Assembly (NCBI RefSeq): GCF_024448695.1
Contig: NZ_JAMOHY010000024.1
Span: forward strand, 1 to 48,930
Reading direction: 5' to 3'
DNA length: 48,930 nucleotides
From: Stutzerimonas stutzeri
Lineage (GTDB): Bacteria > Pseudomonadota > Gammaproteobacteria > Pseudomonadales > Pseudomonadaceae
Under the pieces are notes generated by a model that saw nothing but the letters and a program-made list of their open reading frames with translations, was not told the origin of the DNA and searched no databases. Position 1 is the first letter of the stretch. Each line of letters begins with the position of its first letter. Below are positions 22,584-33,888 of the stretch, in pieces. A program made the position numbers and the translations under genes.

Positions 22584-24992
22584 TTGAAGAATACCTCCTC
22601 TATCGCGCCGGCTTCCGTCTGGCGACAGCAGTTACAGTACCGACTCAAAGAAGGTGCCCTGATCGCGGCGGTTGCCGCGTGCCTGTTCTTGCTGATGACG
22701 CTGGTCAGCTACAGCAGCAGCGATCCGGCATGGGACAACAGTGTCCAGGTCCATTCTATTGATAACGCCGGCGGCATGATCGGTGCCTGGCTGTCCAGCA
22801 TTCTGCTGGGAGGCTTGGGTTATTTCGCTTATCTCTTCCCGCTGCTGCTCGGCATTCGTGCCTGGCGAATCTTTCGCAACAGAAATCAGCAATGGCAATG
22901 GCAATGGAATGGCTGGCTGTTCGTTTGGCATCTGACGGGGCTGATGTGTCTGATTGCTGCCGGGACAGTACTGGCCGATATCCATTTTGCGGCGCAGGAG
23001 GGCATGCAGCAATCCGGTGGCGGCATGCTCGGTGCCGTTCTCGGGCAGTGGACCGAAAGTGTTCTGGGCGTGCAGGGCAGCACGCTCATGTGCATTGCTC
23101 TTTTCCTGTTCGGTTTGACCGTGTTCACCGACCTTTCCTGGTTCAAGGTGATGGACCTGACCGGCAAGATCACGCTTGATCTGATCGAGTTGATTCAGAG
23201 CTTCTTCAGCCGCTGGTGGCAAAGTCGCGCCGAGCGCAGACAGATGGTCGCTCAGCTGCGCGAAGCCGATGAGGTGGTCAACGAAGTGGCGGGATCGCTG
23301 CCAGATCGTCGGGAACGAGCGAAGGTCAAGGAGCGCCTGCTGGAGCGCGAAGGTTCGCTGAGCAAACATATGAGCGAGCGCGAAAAACGCGTGGCGCCGG
23401 TGATCACGCCGCCCGCACCGCAGAAGGCGGCGGAACAAAGCAAGCGTGTACTGAAGGAAAAACAGACCAATCTGTTCGTCGATCCTCTGATCGAAGGCAG
23501 CCTGCCGCCGATATCCCTGCTGGACGCTGCCGAGAAGCAACAAAAGCAGTATTCACCTGAATCCCTGGAAGCCATGTCGCGGTTGCTGGAGATCAAGCTC
23601 AAGGAATTCGGTGTCGAGGTGATCGTCGAGTCCGTACATCCGGGCCCGGTGATTACCCGTTTCGAAATCCAGCCGGCAGCCGGCGTCAAGGTCAGCCGCA
23701 TTTCCAATCTGGCCAAGGACCTGGCTCGCTCGCTGGCGGTAATCAGCGTTCGGGTGGTCGAAGTGATTCCCGGCAAGACCACCGTAGGCATCGAAATTCC
23801 CAATGAGGATCGCCAGATCGTGCGTTTCTCCGAGGTGCTCTCGTCGGCACCTTATGATGATGCAAAGTCGCCAGTGACCATCGCCCTGGGCCACGATATC
23901 GGCGGCAAGCCGGTGATCGCGGATCTGGCCAAGATGCCTCATCTGCTGGTCGCAGGCACCACCGGTTCGGGCAAATCGGTGGGTGTCAACGCGATGATCC
24001 TGTCGATTCTGTTCAAGTCGCCGCCGGAAGACGCGCGCCTGATCATGATTGACCCGAAGATGCTCGAACTGTCCATCTATGAAGGTATTCCACACCTGCT
24101 GTGTCCGGTCGTCACAGACATGAAGGAAGCCGCCAACGCCCTGCGCTGGAGCGTCGCCGAGATGGAGCGGCGCTACAAGCTGATGGCGGCGATGGGTGTG
24201 CGCAATCTGGCAGGCTTCAACCGCAAGGTGAAAGAAGCGGAGGAGGCCGGCACACCGCTGACCGACCCGCTGTACCGCCGCGAGAGCATGGAGGACGAAG
24301 CACCGCTGCTGAAAAAGCTGCCGACCATCGTCGTCGTAGTGGATGAGTTTGCCGACATGATGATGATCGTCGGCAAAAAGGTCGAAGAGCTGATCGCGCG
24401 AATCGCTCAGAAGGCCCGTGCGGCGGGTATTCACCTGATCCTGGCCACTCAGCGGCCTTCGGTGGACGTGATCACCGGCCTGATCAAGGCCAACATTCCG
24501 ACCCGTATGGCGTTTCAGGTGTCGAGCAAGATCGACTCGCGTACCATTCTCGATCAGGGCGGTGCCGAGCAACTGCTAGGCCACGGCGACATGCTTTATC
24601 TGCCGCCGGGTACCGGGCTGCCGATCCGTGTGCATGGTGCCTTCGTGTCTGATGAAGAAGTACACCGTGTGGTCGAGGCCTGGAAGGCGCGTGGCGCACC
24701 CGATTACATTGAGGAAATTCTGGTTGGCGTCGAGGATTCCGGTAGCGGCTTCGACGGTGGCGGTGGCGAGGGTGGCAGTGAGGACAGCGAAGAAGATCCG
24801 CTGTACGACGAGGCCGTGCGCTTCGTCACCGAAACCCGCCGCGCATCGATTTCCTCCGTGCAGCGTAAACTGAAAATTGGCTACAACCGTGCCGCCCGGA
24901 TGATCGAGGCGATGGAAATGGCCGGTGTCGTCACTTCCATGAATACCAATGGCTCGCGCGAAGTGCTCGCGCCGCCACCCATGCGCGACTGA
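22584..24992 (+). CDS. ftsK: DNA translocase FtsK
   Basis: A divisome-anchored motor that pumps the chromosome terminus and activates XerCD at dif. It is 802 residues. Four or five N-terminal membrane helices (to about 190), a short charged linker, the RecA-like motor with Walker [10 protein letters not shown] (about 457-465) and Walker B ([13 protein letters not shown]), and a C-terminal winged-helix gamma domain (from about 735) that reads KOPS. The linker is short compared with the E. coli protein. The start must be TTG 22584: an in-frame stop lies just upstream and the next residues ([14 protein letters not shown]) match the family N-terminus. Confidence 0.95.
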   Translation: MKNTSSIAPASVWRQQLQYRLKEGALIAAVAACLFLLMTLVSYSSSDPAWDNSVQVHSIDNAGGMIGAWLSSILLGGLGYFAYLFPLLLGIRAWRIFRNRNQQWQWQWNGWLFVWHLTGLMCLIAAGTVLADIHFAAQEGMQQSGGGMLGAVLGQWTESVLGVQGSTLMCIALFLFGLTVFTDLSWFKVMDLTGKITLDLIELIQSFFSRWWQSRAERRQMVAQLREADEVVNEVAGSLPDRRERAKVKERLLEREGSLSKHMSEREKRVAPVITPPAPQKAAEQSKRVLKEKQTNLFVDPLIEGSLPPISLLDAAEKQQKQYSPESLEAMSRLLEIKLKEFGVEVIVESVHPGPVITRFEIQPAAGVKVSRISNLAKDLARSLAVISVRVVEVIPGKTTVGIEIPNEDRQIVRFSEVLSSAPYDDAKSPVTIALGHDIGGKPVIADLAKMPHLLVAGTTGSGKSVGVNAMILSILFKSPPEDARLIMIDPKMLELSIYEGIPHLLCPVVTDMKEAANALRWSVAEMERRYKLMAAMGVRNLAGFNRKVKEAEEAGTPLTDPLYRRESMEDEAPLLKKLPTIVVVVDEFADMMMIVGKKVEELIARIAQKARAAGIHLILATQRPSVDVITGLIKANIPTRMAFQVSSKIDSRTILDQGGAEQLLGHGDMLYLPPGTGLPIRVHGAFVSDEEVHRVVEAWKARGAPDYIEEILVGVEDSGSGFDGGGGEGGSEDSEEDPLYDEAVRFVTETRRASISSVQRKLKIGYNRAARMIEAMEMAGVVTSMNTNGSREVLAPPPMRD

Positions 24993-25008
24993 GTCGCACC
25001 GAGGAACT

Positions 25009-25635
25009 ATGCAATTGATTCGCTTGCTGTTTGCGTCTGCTCTGCTGTTTACGCTGGTGCCGGTTCAGGCCGATCAGACCGCCTCCGTGCAGCGTCTGAC
25101 CGGCTTGCTGCAAAAAGCCGAAACGCTGACCGGGCGCTTTTCCCAGCTGTCACTCGACGGCACCGGCACCCAGCTACAGGAAACGTCCGGCGAACTGGCT
25201 CTAAAACGTCCGGGGCAGTTCCGCTGGCACACCGATGAGCCGATGGAGCAGTTGCTGGTATCCGATGGCAAGAAAGTCTGGCTGTACGACCCGGACCTTG
25301 AGCAGGCGACCATCCAGACCCTGGACCAGCGTCTGACCCATACGCCGGCGCTGCTACTTTCCGGCGATGTCTCGTCCATCAGCGAGAACTTCGAGGTGTC
25401 CCACAAGGAAGCAGGTGAGGTGATTGATTTCACCCTCAGGCCGAAAGCCAAAGACACTCTGTTCGACAATCTGCGCCTGTCCTTTCGCAGTGGTGTGATC
25501 AACGACATGCAGATGATCGATGGCGTCGGCCAGCGCACCAACATCCTGTTTCATGACGTTCGGGTGAACGAGCCGTTGGCCGCCGGGCTGTTCAGTTTCG
25601 AGATTCCCGAAGGGACCGACGTCATTTCCGAATGA
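25009..25635 (+). CDS. lolA: outer-membrane lipoprotein carrier protein LolA
   Basis: The periplasmic chaperone that shuttles lipoproteins from LolCDE to LolB. It is 208 residues with a signal peptide ([21 protein letters not shown], cleavage before DQ). The mature beta-sheet fold has the family segments [21 protein letters not shown] and [21 protein letters not shown] 25009 is preceded by GAGGAA, tightly spaced, and starts 16 bases after the ftsK stop; this ftsK-lolA-rarA order is common. A hairpin follows. Confidence 0.95.
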   Translation: MQLIRLLFASALLFTLVPVQADQTASVQRLTGLLQKAETLTGRFSQLSLDGTGTQLQETSGELALKRPGQFRWHTDEPMEQLLVSDGKKVWLYDPDLEQATIQTLDQRLTHTPALLLSGDVSSISENFEVSHKEAGEVIDFTLRPKAKDTLFDNLRLSFRSGVINDMQMIDGVGQRTNILFHDVRVNEPLAAGLFSFEIPEGTDVISE

Positions 25636-25660
25636 CCCGGCCTGCAGTTAGTCAACCGAT

Positions 25661-25684
25661 ACGGCCTGCTTTCCCGCAGGCCGT
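25661..25684 (+). terminator. hairpin after lolA
   Basis: ACGGCCTGC (25661-25669) pairs perfectly with GCAGGCCGT (25676-25684) around TTTCCC. No long T-run, so it may attenuate rather than end transcription before rarA. Confidence 0.5.
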
Positions 25685-25708
25685 CTGCATGAGGGTTTTG
25701 CAGCCACG

Positions 25709-27034
25709 ATGGACCTGTTCAGTCGCGATCCCGTTGCTCAACCGCTAGCTGCGCGCCTGCGTGCTGCCAGCCTGGACGAGTACGTTGGGCAGGAGCATCT
25801 GCTGGCGCGCGGCAAGCCGCTACGCGAGGCGCTGGAGCAGGGCGCGCTGCACTCGATGATCTTCTGGGGTCCGCCAGGAGTAGGCAAGACCACCCTGGCG
25901 CGGCTGCTGGCCAAGGTATCCGATGCTCATTTCGAGACGGTTTCGGCAGTGCTGGCCGGTGTCAAGGAAATACGCCAGGCCGTGGAGATCGCCAAACAGC
26001 AGGTGGCCCAGTATGGGCGGCGTACTATCCTGTTCGTCGATGAGGTGCATCGCTTCAACAAGTCCCAACAGGACGCCTTCCTGCCTTATGTCGAGGACGG
26101 CACGCTGATCTTTATCGGCGCGACCACTGAAAATCCTTCGTTCGAACTCAACAATGCACTGCTCTCGCGGGCGCGCGTCTATGTGCTGAAAAGCCTGGAT
26201 GAGGCAGCGCTGCGTAAGCTGGTCACCCGCGCGCTGAACGAACCTCGTGGGCTGGGTGATCTGCATCTCACACTGCCCGAAGAGAGTTTTCAGATGCTGC
26301 TGGCCGCAGCCGATGGTGATGGCCGACGCCTGCTCAATTTGCTGGAGAACGCTGCGGACCTGGCTGAAGAGGGTGGCGAACTCGCTGTCGAGTTGCTGCA
26401 GGACCTGCTAGGCGATGGTCGGCGTCGTTTCGACAAGGGCGGTGAAGCCTTCTACGACCAGATATCGGCACTGCACAAATCCGTTCGTGGTTCCAATCCG
26501 GATGCTTCGCTTTACTGGTTCGCGCGGATGCTCGATGGTGGCTGCGATCCGCTGTATATCGCCCGGCGTGTGGTGCGCATGGCGAGCGAGGAGGTGGGCA
26601 ACGCCGATCCACGTGCGCTGACGCTATGCCTCAATGCGTGGGATGTGCAGGAACGGCTGGGTAGCCCCGAGGGTGAGCTGGCCGTTGCCCAGGCCATCGT
26701 CTATCTGGCCTGTGCGCCGAAAAGTAATGCCGTCTACAGCGCCTTCAATGCAGCCAGGCGTGATGTGGCGGAGAATGGCTCGCAGGAAGTGCCGCTGCAT
26801 CTGCGCAACGCGCCGACGAAGCTGATGAAGGAGCTGGGTTACGGTAACCAGTACCGTTATGCCCACGATGAGCCTGATGCTTATGCCGCCGGCGAGGACT
26901 ATTTTCCAGAAGCCATGACGCCGCGCCAGTACTATCGCCCCGTACCGCGCGGCCTGGAAAGCAAGATTCGCGACAAGCTCGACCATCTTGCCCGACTCGA
27001 TCGTGAAAGCCCCATTCAACGGAGAAAGGAATGA
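25709..27034 (+). CDS. rarA: replication-associated recombination protein A (RarA/MgsA)
   Basis: An AAA+ ATPase related to the clamp-loader and RuvB, acting at stalled replication forks. It is 441 residues. N-terminal MDLFSRDP...[22 protein letters not shown], Walker [10 protein letters not shown] (about 53), Walker [16 protein letters not shown] and sensor segments [22 protein letters not shown]. The C-terminal tetramerisation region ends in [13 protein letters not shown]. The stop overlaps the crcB start by four bases. Confidence 0.96.
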   Translation: MDLFSRDPVAQPLAARLRAASLDEYVGQEHLLARGKPLREALEQGALHSMIFWGPPGVGKTTLARLLAKVSDAHFETVSAVLAGVKEIRQAVEIAKQQVAQYGRRTILFVDEVHRFNKSQQDAFLPYVEDGTLIFIGATTENPSFELNNALLSRARVYVLKSLDEAALRKLVTRALNEPRGLGDLHLTLPEESFQMLLAAADGDGRRLLNLLENAADLAEEGGELAVELLQDLLGDGRRRFDKGGEAFYDQISALHKSVRGSNPDASLYWFARMLDGGCDPLYIARRVVRMASEEVGNADPRALTLCLNAWDVQERLGSPEGELAVAQAIVYLACAPKSNAVYSAFNAARRDVAENGSQEVPLHLRNAPTKLMKELGYGNQYRYAHDEPDAYAAGEDYFPEAMTPRQYYRPVPRGLESKIRDKLDHLARLDRESPIQRRKE

Positions 27035-27405
27035 TCCGTATGATGCTTGCCGTCACCTGTGGCGGTGTGATCGGAACCCTGCTGCGCTTCGCTGTCGCCA
27101 CCTGGGTCGGTACGCAATGGCCTCGGCATTTCTATCTGGCCACGCTGACGGTGAACCTGCTCGGTTGTCTGCTGATCGGCTATCTATATGCGACATTCCT
27201 CACACGTCCCGATATCTCTCCAGAACTGCGCGGAGCTCTGATTATCGGTTTTCTCGGTGCTCTGACGACCTTTTCCAGCTTTTCCCTGGACGCCCTGCGG
27301 CTGCTGGAGAGCGGCCAGGCCGCAACGGCTTTCGGTTATATCGGCAGCAGCGTACTGGGCGGGCTGCTGGCAACCTGGGTGGGATTGACGCTTGCCAGGT
27401 TATGA
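27031..27405 (+). CDS. crcB: fluoride ion channel CrcB/Fluc
   Basis: A 124-residue small membrane protein with four helices, the size of a dual-topology Fluc channel that exports fluoride. The family signature [20 protein letters not shown] (third helix break) is present, as is the N-terminal [10 protein letters not shown]. The start overlaps the rarA stop (ATGA), so expression is coupled to a replication-repair gene; I saw no fluoride riboswitch. ATG 27040 is an alternative start with better Shine-Dalgarno spacing. Confidence 0.93.
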   Translation: MIRMMLAVTCGGVIGTLLRFAVATWVGTQWPRHFYLATLTVNLLGCLLIGYLYATFLTRPDISPELRGALIIGFLGALTTFSSFSLDALRLLESGQAATAFGYIGSSVLGGLLATWVGLTLARL

Positions 27406-27426
27406 ACCGCCGCCCGTTCACAGTAA

Positions 27427-28755
<1,329 letters not shown>

Positions 28756-28827
28756 GGCCAGCTGCAAGAGTGATGGGAAGCGGATGTCATACTCGACGTT
28801 GCGGCAAAAGGCCCATCCTTGATTTTC

Positions 28828-28869
28828 GACAGGGGCAGGCCGACGCTGATCGGCTGTGATGCCCCTGTC
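28828..28869 (+). terminator. hairpin after serS
   Basis: GACAGGGGCA (28828-28837) pairs with TGCCCCTGTC (28860-28869), and an inner GCCGA (28839-28843) pairs with TCGGC (28850-28854). It is followed by ATTTCTTGTT. The position just before cysG suggests a serS terminator or cysG attenuator. Confidence 0.65.
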
Positions 28870-28898
28870 ATTTCTTGTTGAAGTCAGGATCAAGCCGC

Positions 28899-30293
28899 AT
28901 GGAATACCTTCCCCTGTTTCACAACCTCAAGGGCCGCCTGGTGCTGGTCGTGGGCGGTGGCGATATTGCCCTGCGCAAGGCCCGGCTGCTGTCCGAGGCC
29001 GGTGCGGTGCTGCGTGTGGTCGCTCCAGAGATCGAGCCGCAACTGACCGAACTGGTGGAGCAGGGCGGTGGGCAGACGCTGCTGCGCGGTTATGCCGGCG
29101 GTGACCTTGCCGGCTGCGTGCTGGCCATTGCCGCCACCGATGATGAGCCCTTGAATGCCCGCGTCTCGGATGACGCCCGAGCGCTCGGCATTCCGGTCAA
29201 CGTGGTGGATTCGCCAGAGCTGTGTACGGTGATCTTCCCGGCCATCGTTGATCGTTCGCCACTCATGATTGCGGTGTCCAGTGGTGGTGATGCGCCGGTG
29301 CTGGCACGGCTGATTCGTGCTCGAATCGAAACCTGGATTCCTTCCGCTTACGGTCAACTGGCCGGACTGGCCAAGACGTTTCGCGCCCAGGTCAAAACGA
29401 AATTTTCCAATGTCCAGCAACGGCGGGTGTTCTGGGAGGAAGTCTTCCAGGGCACCATCGCCGAACAGGCGCTGGCTGGACGTGCTGCCGAGGCTGAGCG
29501 GCTGCTGGCGGAAAAACTCTCCGGCGCGGCGCCAAAGGCTCTGGGCGAGGTCTATCTGGTGGGTGCCGGGCCGGGTGATCCCGATCTGCTGACCTTTCGT
29601 GCACTGCGTCTGATGCAGCAGGCCGATGTGGTGCTCTACGACCGCCTGGTGGCACCGGCTATTCTCGACCTGTGCCGCCGCGATGCTGACCGCATCTATG
29701 TTGGCAAACAGCGCGCCGAGCATGCCGTGCCCCAGGACCAGATCAACCAGCGACTGGTGTCGTTGGCCAAAGAGGGCAAGCGGGTGCTGCGCCTCAAGGG
29801 TGGTGATCCGTTCATCTTTGGTCGTGGCGGTGAGGAAATCGAAGAGCTGGCCGCCCACGGTATTCCCTTCCAGGTAGTGCCTGGCATTACCGCTGCCAGT
29901 GGCTGTGCCGCCTATGCAGGCATTCCCCTGACCCATCGTGACCATGCGCAATCGGTGCGCTTCGTCACCGGACACCTCAAGGATGGCAGTTGTGATCTGC
30001 CCTGGCCGGAGCTGGTTGCCTCAAGCCAGACGCTGGTGTTCTACATGGGCTTGGTGGGTTTACCGTTGATCTGCCAGCAGCTGATTGCTCATGGCCGCGC
30101 CGCCGACACGCCTGTCGCCCTGATTCAACAGGGCACCACCAGTAACCAGCGGGTGTTTACCGGCACGTTAGGTGATCTTCCCGAGCGTGTTGCGAGCCAG
30201 CAGGTTCAGGCGCCGACGCTGATCATCGTGGGCGAGGTGGTGCAGTTGCGTGACAAGCTTGCCTGGTTTGAGGGCAGGAAAGACGCCGAATAA
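28899..30293 (+). CDS. cysG: siroheme synthase (fused CysG)
   Basis: A trifunctional 464-residue enzyme making siroheme for sulfite and nitrite reductases. The N-terminal half (1-about 200) is the NAD-dependent precorrin-2 dehydrogenase/ferrochelatase, with the [12 protein letters not shown] nucleotide-binding motif. The C-terminal half (from about 215, [21 protein letters not shown]) is the SAM-dependent uroporphyrinogen-III methyltransferase, with [17 protein letters not shown] and [12 protein letters not shown] 28899 is chosen because of AGGA 8 bases upstream; an upstream eight-codon extension is unsupported. Confidence 0.96.
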   Translation: MEYLPLFHNLKGRLVLVVGGGDIALRKARLLSEAGAVLRVVAPEIEPQLTELVEQGGGQTLLRGYAGGDLAGCVLAIAATDDEPLNARVSDDARALGIPVNVVDSPELCTVIFPAIVDRSPLMIAVSSGGDAPVLARLIRARIETWIPSAYGQLAGLAKTFRAQVKTKFSNVQQRRVFWEEVFQGTIAEQALAGRAAEAERLLAEKLSGAAPKALGEVYLVGAGPGDPDLLTFRALRLMQQADVVLYDRLVAPAILDLCRRDADRIYVGKQRAEHAVPQDQINQRLVSLAKEGKRVLRLKGGDPFIFGRGGEEIEELAAHGIPFQVVPGITAASGCAAYAGIPLTHRDHAQSVRFVTGHLKDGSCDLPWPELVASSQTLVFYMGLVGLPLICQQLIAHGRAADTPVALIQQGTTSNQRVFTGTLGDLPERVASQQVQAPTLIIVGEVVQLRDKLAWFEGRKDAE

Positions 30294-30309
30294 CGTGGCG
30301 CTGCCAGCG

Positions 30310-30342
30310 CCTGTTTCCGGATCGTTGTGAAACGGAAGCAGG
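30310..30342. terminator. hairpin between convergent cysG and GS-HQR genes
   Basis: CCTGTTTCCG (30310-30319) pairs with CGGAAGCAGG (30333-30342), ten pairs including one G-T wobble, with a 13-base loop. Placed in a 60-base convergent gap; no strong T-run in either direction. Confidence 0.4.
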
Positions 30343-30353
30343 CTCTAAGCTAT

Positions 30354-31352
30354 TCAGCGCGTCCAGATACCCTTGCCCGGCAGCCGATCACGATCATGAG
30401 CGCGTTCCAGCTCAAGCTGCGGGCCCCTGGGGACGATGCCGTTGGCGTTGATCTGCCGATGGCTTGCGTAGTAATGGCTCTTGATGTGGGTGAAGTCGAC
30501 GGTTTGTGCGATGCCTGGCCACTGATACAGCTCGCGTAGCCAGTTAGACAGGTTCGGGTAGTCCTCGATACGCCGCAGGTTGCACTTGAAATGGCCGTGG
30601 TAGACCGCGTCGAAGCGCACGATCGTGGTAAATAGCCGCCAGTCCGCCTCGGTCAGGAATTCGCCGGCCAGATAGCGTTGTTGCCCGAGGCGCTGCTCCA
30701 GCCAGTCCAGCTCGCTGAACAGCTCATCGAAGGCGGTTTCATAGGCCTTTTGAGTAGTGGCAAAGCCTGCGCGGTAGACGCCGTTGTTGACCGCTGGATA
30801 AATCCGCTCGTTGAGGCTGTCGATCTCGGCACGCAGCGGCTCGGGATACAGATCCAGCTTCGAGCCGGTCAGCTCGTCGAAGGCACCGTTGAAGATGCGG
30901 ATCAGCTCGGAAGACTCATTGTTGATGATGCGTCGCTCTTGTCGGTCCCAAAGCACAGGGACGGTTACCCGACCCGTGTAGTTCTCATCATCGGCGGTGT
31001 AGCGCTGGTGCAGCAACTCCAGACCGTCGAGGGCATCACCGCTGGAGCCGGTGCTTTTGTCGAACGTCCAGCCGTGCTCAGCCATCAGCCAGCTGACCAC
31101 CGAGACCTCGATCAGTGAGTCGAGCTTTTTGAGTTTTCGGTAGATCAGGGTGCGGTGCGCCCAAGGGCAGGCGAGCGATACATAAAGGTGATAGCGCCCG
31201 GCTTCTGCCTTGACCGCCCGTTGACCGTTCGGTCCGGGCGAGCCGTCAGCGCTTACCCAGTCGCGGCGCTGGGCCTGTTCTCGCTGGAATTCTCCACCAT
31301 CGCTGCTTTCATACCAGCGGTCGTGCCATTGCCCTTCAACCAGAAGTCCCAT
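30354..31352 (-). CDS. glutathionyl-hydroquinone reductase (YqjG/ECM4 type)
   Basis: A 332-residue member of the Xi-class glutathione transferases. These reduce glutathionyl-hydroquinones (and related quinone adducts) with glutathione. The catalytic cysteine is in ACPWAHRTLIYRKLK at residue 62, replacing the usual GST Tyr/Ser. The family-typical GRVTVPVLWDRQERRIINNESSELIRI glutathione-binding segment follows, then the all-helical C-terminal domain with YHGHFKCN. It stands alone between cysG and the tus-trpD2 operon. Confidence 0.92.
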   Translation of the reverse strand: MGLLVEGQWHDRWYESSDGGEFQREQAQRRDWVSADGSPGPNGQRAVKAEAGRYHLYVSLACPWAHRTLIYRKLKKLDSLIEVSVVSWLMAEHGWTFDKSTGSSGDALDGLELLHQRYTADDENYTGRVTVPVLWDRQERRIINNESSELIRIFNGAFDELTGSKLDLYPEPLRAEIDSLNERIYPAVNNGVYRAGFATTQKAYETAFDELFSELDWLEQRLGQQRYLAGEFLTEADWRLFTTIVRFDAVYHGHFKCNLRRIEDYPNLSNWLRELYQWPGIAQTVDFTHIKSHYYASHRQINANGIVPRGPQLELERAHDRDRLPGKGIWTR

Positions 31353-31426
31353 GATTGCCTCCTCAATTCGAATCTTGGAGACAGTTTAGGGGGCAAGGTT
31401 CGAGCAAAGGGGCTTAATGGCGGATC

Positions 31427-31453
31427 AAACCCATCGATCAAGCCGATGGGTTT
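31427..31453 (-). terminator. terminator-like hairpin at the end of the tus-trpD2 operon
   Basis: AAACCCATCG (31427-31436) pairs perfectly with CGATGGGTTT (31444-31453) around a 7-base loop. The trpD2 stop codon (31438-31440) lies in the loop region. The stem itself ends in TTT on the minus strand. Confidence 0.55.
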
Positions 31454-32418
31454 CGCTTTTCCCAGTAGTGCCGGGCCTGCTCGAAAGCTGCCTCGCGGGG
31501 CTGCCCGAGACCGCGAAGGGCCAACGCCATGGTCGCTACGACGGCCAGTTCGCCATAGGCATCTTCGGCGCCGCGCCATACAGCAAGCAGGTGTTGAGGA
31601 TCGAGTTGTGCGGGTTTTACATGGCGTTGCGCAGAGAGAGCAGGCCAGTCTTCGTCCCAGTTGGTGCCGGCTTCAGTGCCGTAGAGGTGGGCGATGCCGT
31701 CCGGGTTGACTTCGATTTCACCACCTTCGCCCTTGATGACGATGCTGGTATCGCCGAGCAGACGACTGGCTTCGCGATGGTTGGCCTGATAACCGGGGTG
31801 GAAAATGCTTTGCAGGCCGCAGCGCGCACCCAGTGGATTGAGGATGCGTGCCAGCGAGTGAATCGGCGAACGCAGACCGAGGATGTTGCGCTGGTCGATC
31901 ATATGCTGCAGACGGGGCATCCAGGCACCCAGTGGCATGAATGCCAGGTTGCTGCTGTCCAGAGCCGCATTAACAGCAGCCCAGTTGTCGCAGCGGGCGA
32001 TATCCAGTAGGCCGAGAAGCTGCTCGGTATACAGGCGCCCGGCGGTATGCGCGCCGCCGCCGTGCATCAGAATCCGAACACCATTCTGCGCCAGGCATTT
32101 GGCTGCCAGCAGATACCAGGGCAGATGGCGCTTCTTGCCGGCATAGGTCGGCCAGTCAATGTCCGCCGCGATTACTGGCGCGTGCAGTCGCTCGCGTACG
32201 GCCTCGGTGAAGCCGGCAAGCTCTGCGGCGCTTTCTTCCTTGTGTCGCAGCAGCATCAGGAAGGCACCGAGCTGGGTGTCCTCGGCCTTGCCGTCGAGCA
32301 GCATGCCCATGGCTTCACGTGCCTCTTCGCGGGTCAGGTCGCGGGCGCCGCGCTTGCCCTTGCCGAGAATGCGCACGAAAACGGCAAAGGGATGTTCGGC
32401 AGGCGTGACGATATTCAT
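31438..32418 (-). CDS. ybiB: TrpD2/YbiB-type glycosyl-transferase-fold protein
   Basis: A 326-residue protein with the helical-bundle plus nucleoside-phosphorylase/AnPRT fold of the TrpD2 family. YbiB of E. coli binds nucleic acids non-specifically rather than making tryptophan precursors. Family segments are the N-terminal RDLTREEAREAMGMLLDG, QLGAFLMLLRHKEESAAELAGF, then VRILMHGGG and IKGEGGEIEVNP. ATG 32418 overlaps the tusE stop by four bases, so it is the last gene of tusD-C-B-E-trpD2. The coupling hints at a role near tRNA modification, an inference only. Confidence 0.87.
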   Translation of the reverse strand: MNIVTPAEHPFAVFVRILGKGKRGARDLTREEAREAMGMLLDGKAEDTQLGAFLMLLRHKEESAAELAGFTEAVRERLHAPVIAADIDWPTYAGKKRHLPWYLLAAKCLAQNGVRILMHGGGAHTAGRLYTEQLLGLLDIARCDNWAAVNAALDSSNLAFMPLGAWMPRLQHMIDQRNILGLRSPIHSLARILNPLGARCGLQSIFHPGYQANHREASRLLGDTSIVIKGEGGEIEVNPDGIAHLYGTEAGTNWDEDWPALSAQRHVKPAQLDPQHLLAVWRGAEDAYGELAVVATMALALRGLGQPREAAFEQARHYWEKRNPSA

Positions 32419-32750
32419 ATGCAATTGCTCGGTTTGGGCAGGCCTGCCAGTTTGGCTGCAAGCTTGGCGGGCGTGCCTAGAAATAGTCGGTTCAGGTGCA
32501 TGCTGTTGCCCTTGTCGGGGCCGAGCTTGAGTGCGACATACCGGATCAGTGGGCGTGTCGCCGGCGAGAGCTGGAATTCCTGGTAGAACTCGCGCAACAG
32601 CAGCAGGATTTCCCAGTGCTCATTTTGCAGTTCCAGACCTTCTGCTTGCGCCATTACCAGCGCAACAGGCTCGCTCCAATCGGCCAAGTCCACCAGGTAG
32701 CCTTCCTGATCGACGGCAATCTCTGCGTCACCCACGACGAGTGCACTCAT
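32415..32750 (-). CDS. tusE: sulfur relay protein TusE (DsrC family)
   Basis: A 111-residue DsrC-like carrier that takes persulfide from TusBCD to MnmA during 2-thiouridine synthesis. The essential cysteine is the penultimate residue (C110, ...KPSNCI). The core reads DQEGYLVDLADWSEPVA and SPATRPLIRYVALKLG, as usual. DsrC's second conserved cysteine is absent, consistent with TusE rather than dissimilatory DsrC. The start overlaps the tusB stop (ATGA). Confidence 0.93.
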   Translation of the reverse strand: MSALVVGDAEIAVDQEGYLVDLADWSEPVALVMAQAEGLELQNEHWEILLLLREFYQEFQLSPATRPLIRYVALKLGPDKGNSMHLNRLFLGTPAKLAAKLAGLPKPSNCI

Positions 32751-33049
32751 AGCCAGGTATTGGTCCGCGCGTAGCGGCAGCAGAGTTCGACGAAGGCGGG
32801 GTAATCGACCTGGTGTAAATGCTCAGGTAAATCCTCCAGCCCACGCACGACGATGTCCTCGTCCAGCGCGAAGAGGGCGATGCCCTCCGGCAGCAGCTCT
32901 AGCGCTTGGCGCTGGGCGGTGCCGCGCTGTAGCGCGTAGACAGCGTCGCCGCTGAGCAGCAGTCCATCACCGGCTGACAGCAGGCGCAGACAGCTGGAGA
33001 GGCGACTGTCGGCAAAGGGGGAATGCGAAAGCAGGTGCAGGGTGGCCAT
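32747..33049 (-). CDS. tusB: sulfur relay protein TusB
   Basis: A 100-residue DsrH/TusB-family subunit of the TusBCD heterohexamer (MATLHLLSHSPFADSRLSSCLRLL...GDGLLLSGDAVYAL). It shares one base with the tusC stop (TGATG) and overlaps tusE by four, so translation of the whole cluster is coupled. Full length. Confidence 0.9.
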   Translation of the reverse strand: MATLHLLSHSPFADSRLSSCLRLLSAGDGLLLSGDAVYALQRGTAQRQALELLPEGIALFALDEDIVVRGLEDLPEHLHQVDYPAFVELCCRYARTNTWL

Positions 33050-33411
33050 CAGAGTGTGATCACATGGTCATAGCGATTGATCAGGGCGCTGAGGGCGTCG
33101 TCGCCCAGCACCTCAACGGGAAGGCTCAGGCTGGCTTCGGCCAGGCCGCGTTCGTCGAGGCTGCGTCTGGCTGCGTACAGCGCTTCGATTCCGAACAGCG
33201 GCAGGGCTTGCAGGTTGGCGGTCAGATCTTTCTGTTGCACGGCGGCTGCCTGCTGCATCGGGGCCAACTGCAACACACCATCATCGAGAAACAGCAGGCC
33301 CAGCGGCAGCTCGAAGGCGCCACCGGCCAGCGCGATATCCAAAGCCTCACGGGCCGAGGGGCCGGCCCAGGGCGACTGGCGGCTGATGATCAACATCGAA
33401 CGGGCCATCAT
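33049..33411 (-). CDS. tusC: sulfur relay protein TusC
   Basis: A 120-residue DsrF/TusC-family subunit (MLIISRQSPWAGPSAREALDIALAGGAFELPLGLLFLDDGVLQL). Two ATG codons follow each other (33411 and 33408); GGAGG at 33415-33419 spaces slightly better to the second, while the first forms an ATGA overlap with the tusD stop. The complex stabilises TusD. Confidence 0.9.
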   Translation of the reverse strand: MMARSMLIISRQSPWAGPSAREALDIALAGGAFELPLGLLFLDDGVLQLAPMQQAAAVQQKDLTANLQALPLFGIEALYAARRSLDERGLAEASLSLPVEVLGDDALSALINRYDHVITL

Positions 33412-33800
33412 TGACCTCCGAAGCAGACAAGGCGGTCGGCTTGCTGGGCCGCTTCGTGCAGCTGACCCAGTCCGGAAAGCTCCCAGCCCGGAGCGAGATT
33501 GGCGGCAGGCTTCCCGTGGCGTCTGGCCTCCTGCTCATTCAGCACGCCGCGGCGCAGGCCGGCTGCGATACAGACAACGCCATCGAGGCTGTGAGTCTGG
33601 ACGAACTGACTCCATTGCCCGGCGACATCGAATTCATCCTGCGCGGCCACGATATTGCCCGACGCGCTGTGGACGCCATCCTGGTACAAGAACAGCCGGA
33701 CGATCTCATGCCCACCGGCAAGCACCGCTTCGGCAAAGCGCAAGGCGCGCCGCGAAGCGGGAGAGTGGGCTGGGGCATAAAGGGCGATTACGAATTTCAT
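33408..33800 (-). CDS. tusD: sulfurtransferase subunit TusD
   Basis: A 130-residue DsrE/TusD-family protein and the active sulfurtransferase subunit of TusBCD. It accepts persulfide (from TusA) on C77 in the segment VVCIAAGLRRGV and passes it to TusE. It is the first gene of the operon tusD-C-B-E-trpD2, all linked by one- to four-base overlaps. TusA and IscS are not in this window, but MnmA, the final acceptor, is. Confidence 0.92.
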   Translation of the reverse strand: MKFVIALYAPAHSPASRRALRFAEAVLAGGHEIVRLFLYQDGVHSASGNIVAAQDEFDVAGQWSQFVQTHSLDGVVCIAAGLRRGVLNEQEARRHGKPAANLAPGWELSGLGQLHEAAQQADRLVCFGGQ

Positions 33801-33847
33801 GGGGCACCTTGAAAGCTGGCCGACATGATACGCCAGCTACAGAAACG

Positions 33848-33873
33848 GAAAAGCCCGCCGAAGCGGGCTCTTC
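33848..33873 (-). terminator. terminator of the Bax-inhibitor-like gene
   Basis: Read leftward: GAAGAGCCCGC (33863-33873 side), TTCG tetraloop, GCGGGCTTTTC (33848-33858 side). A stable UUCG-capped stem with a T-rich 3' arm, 15 bases past the stop codon. Confidence 0.82.
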
Positions 33874-33888
33874 CCTGCCAGGCAACTA

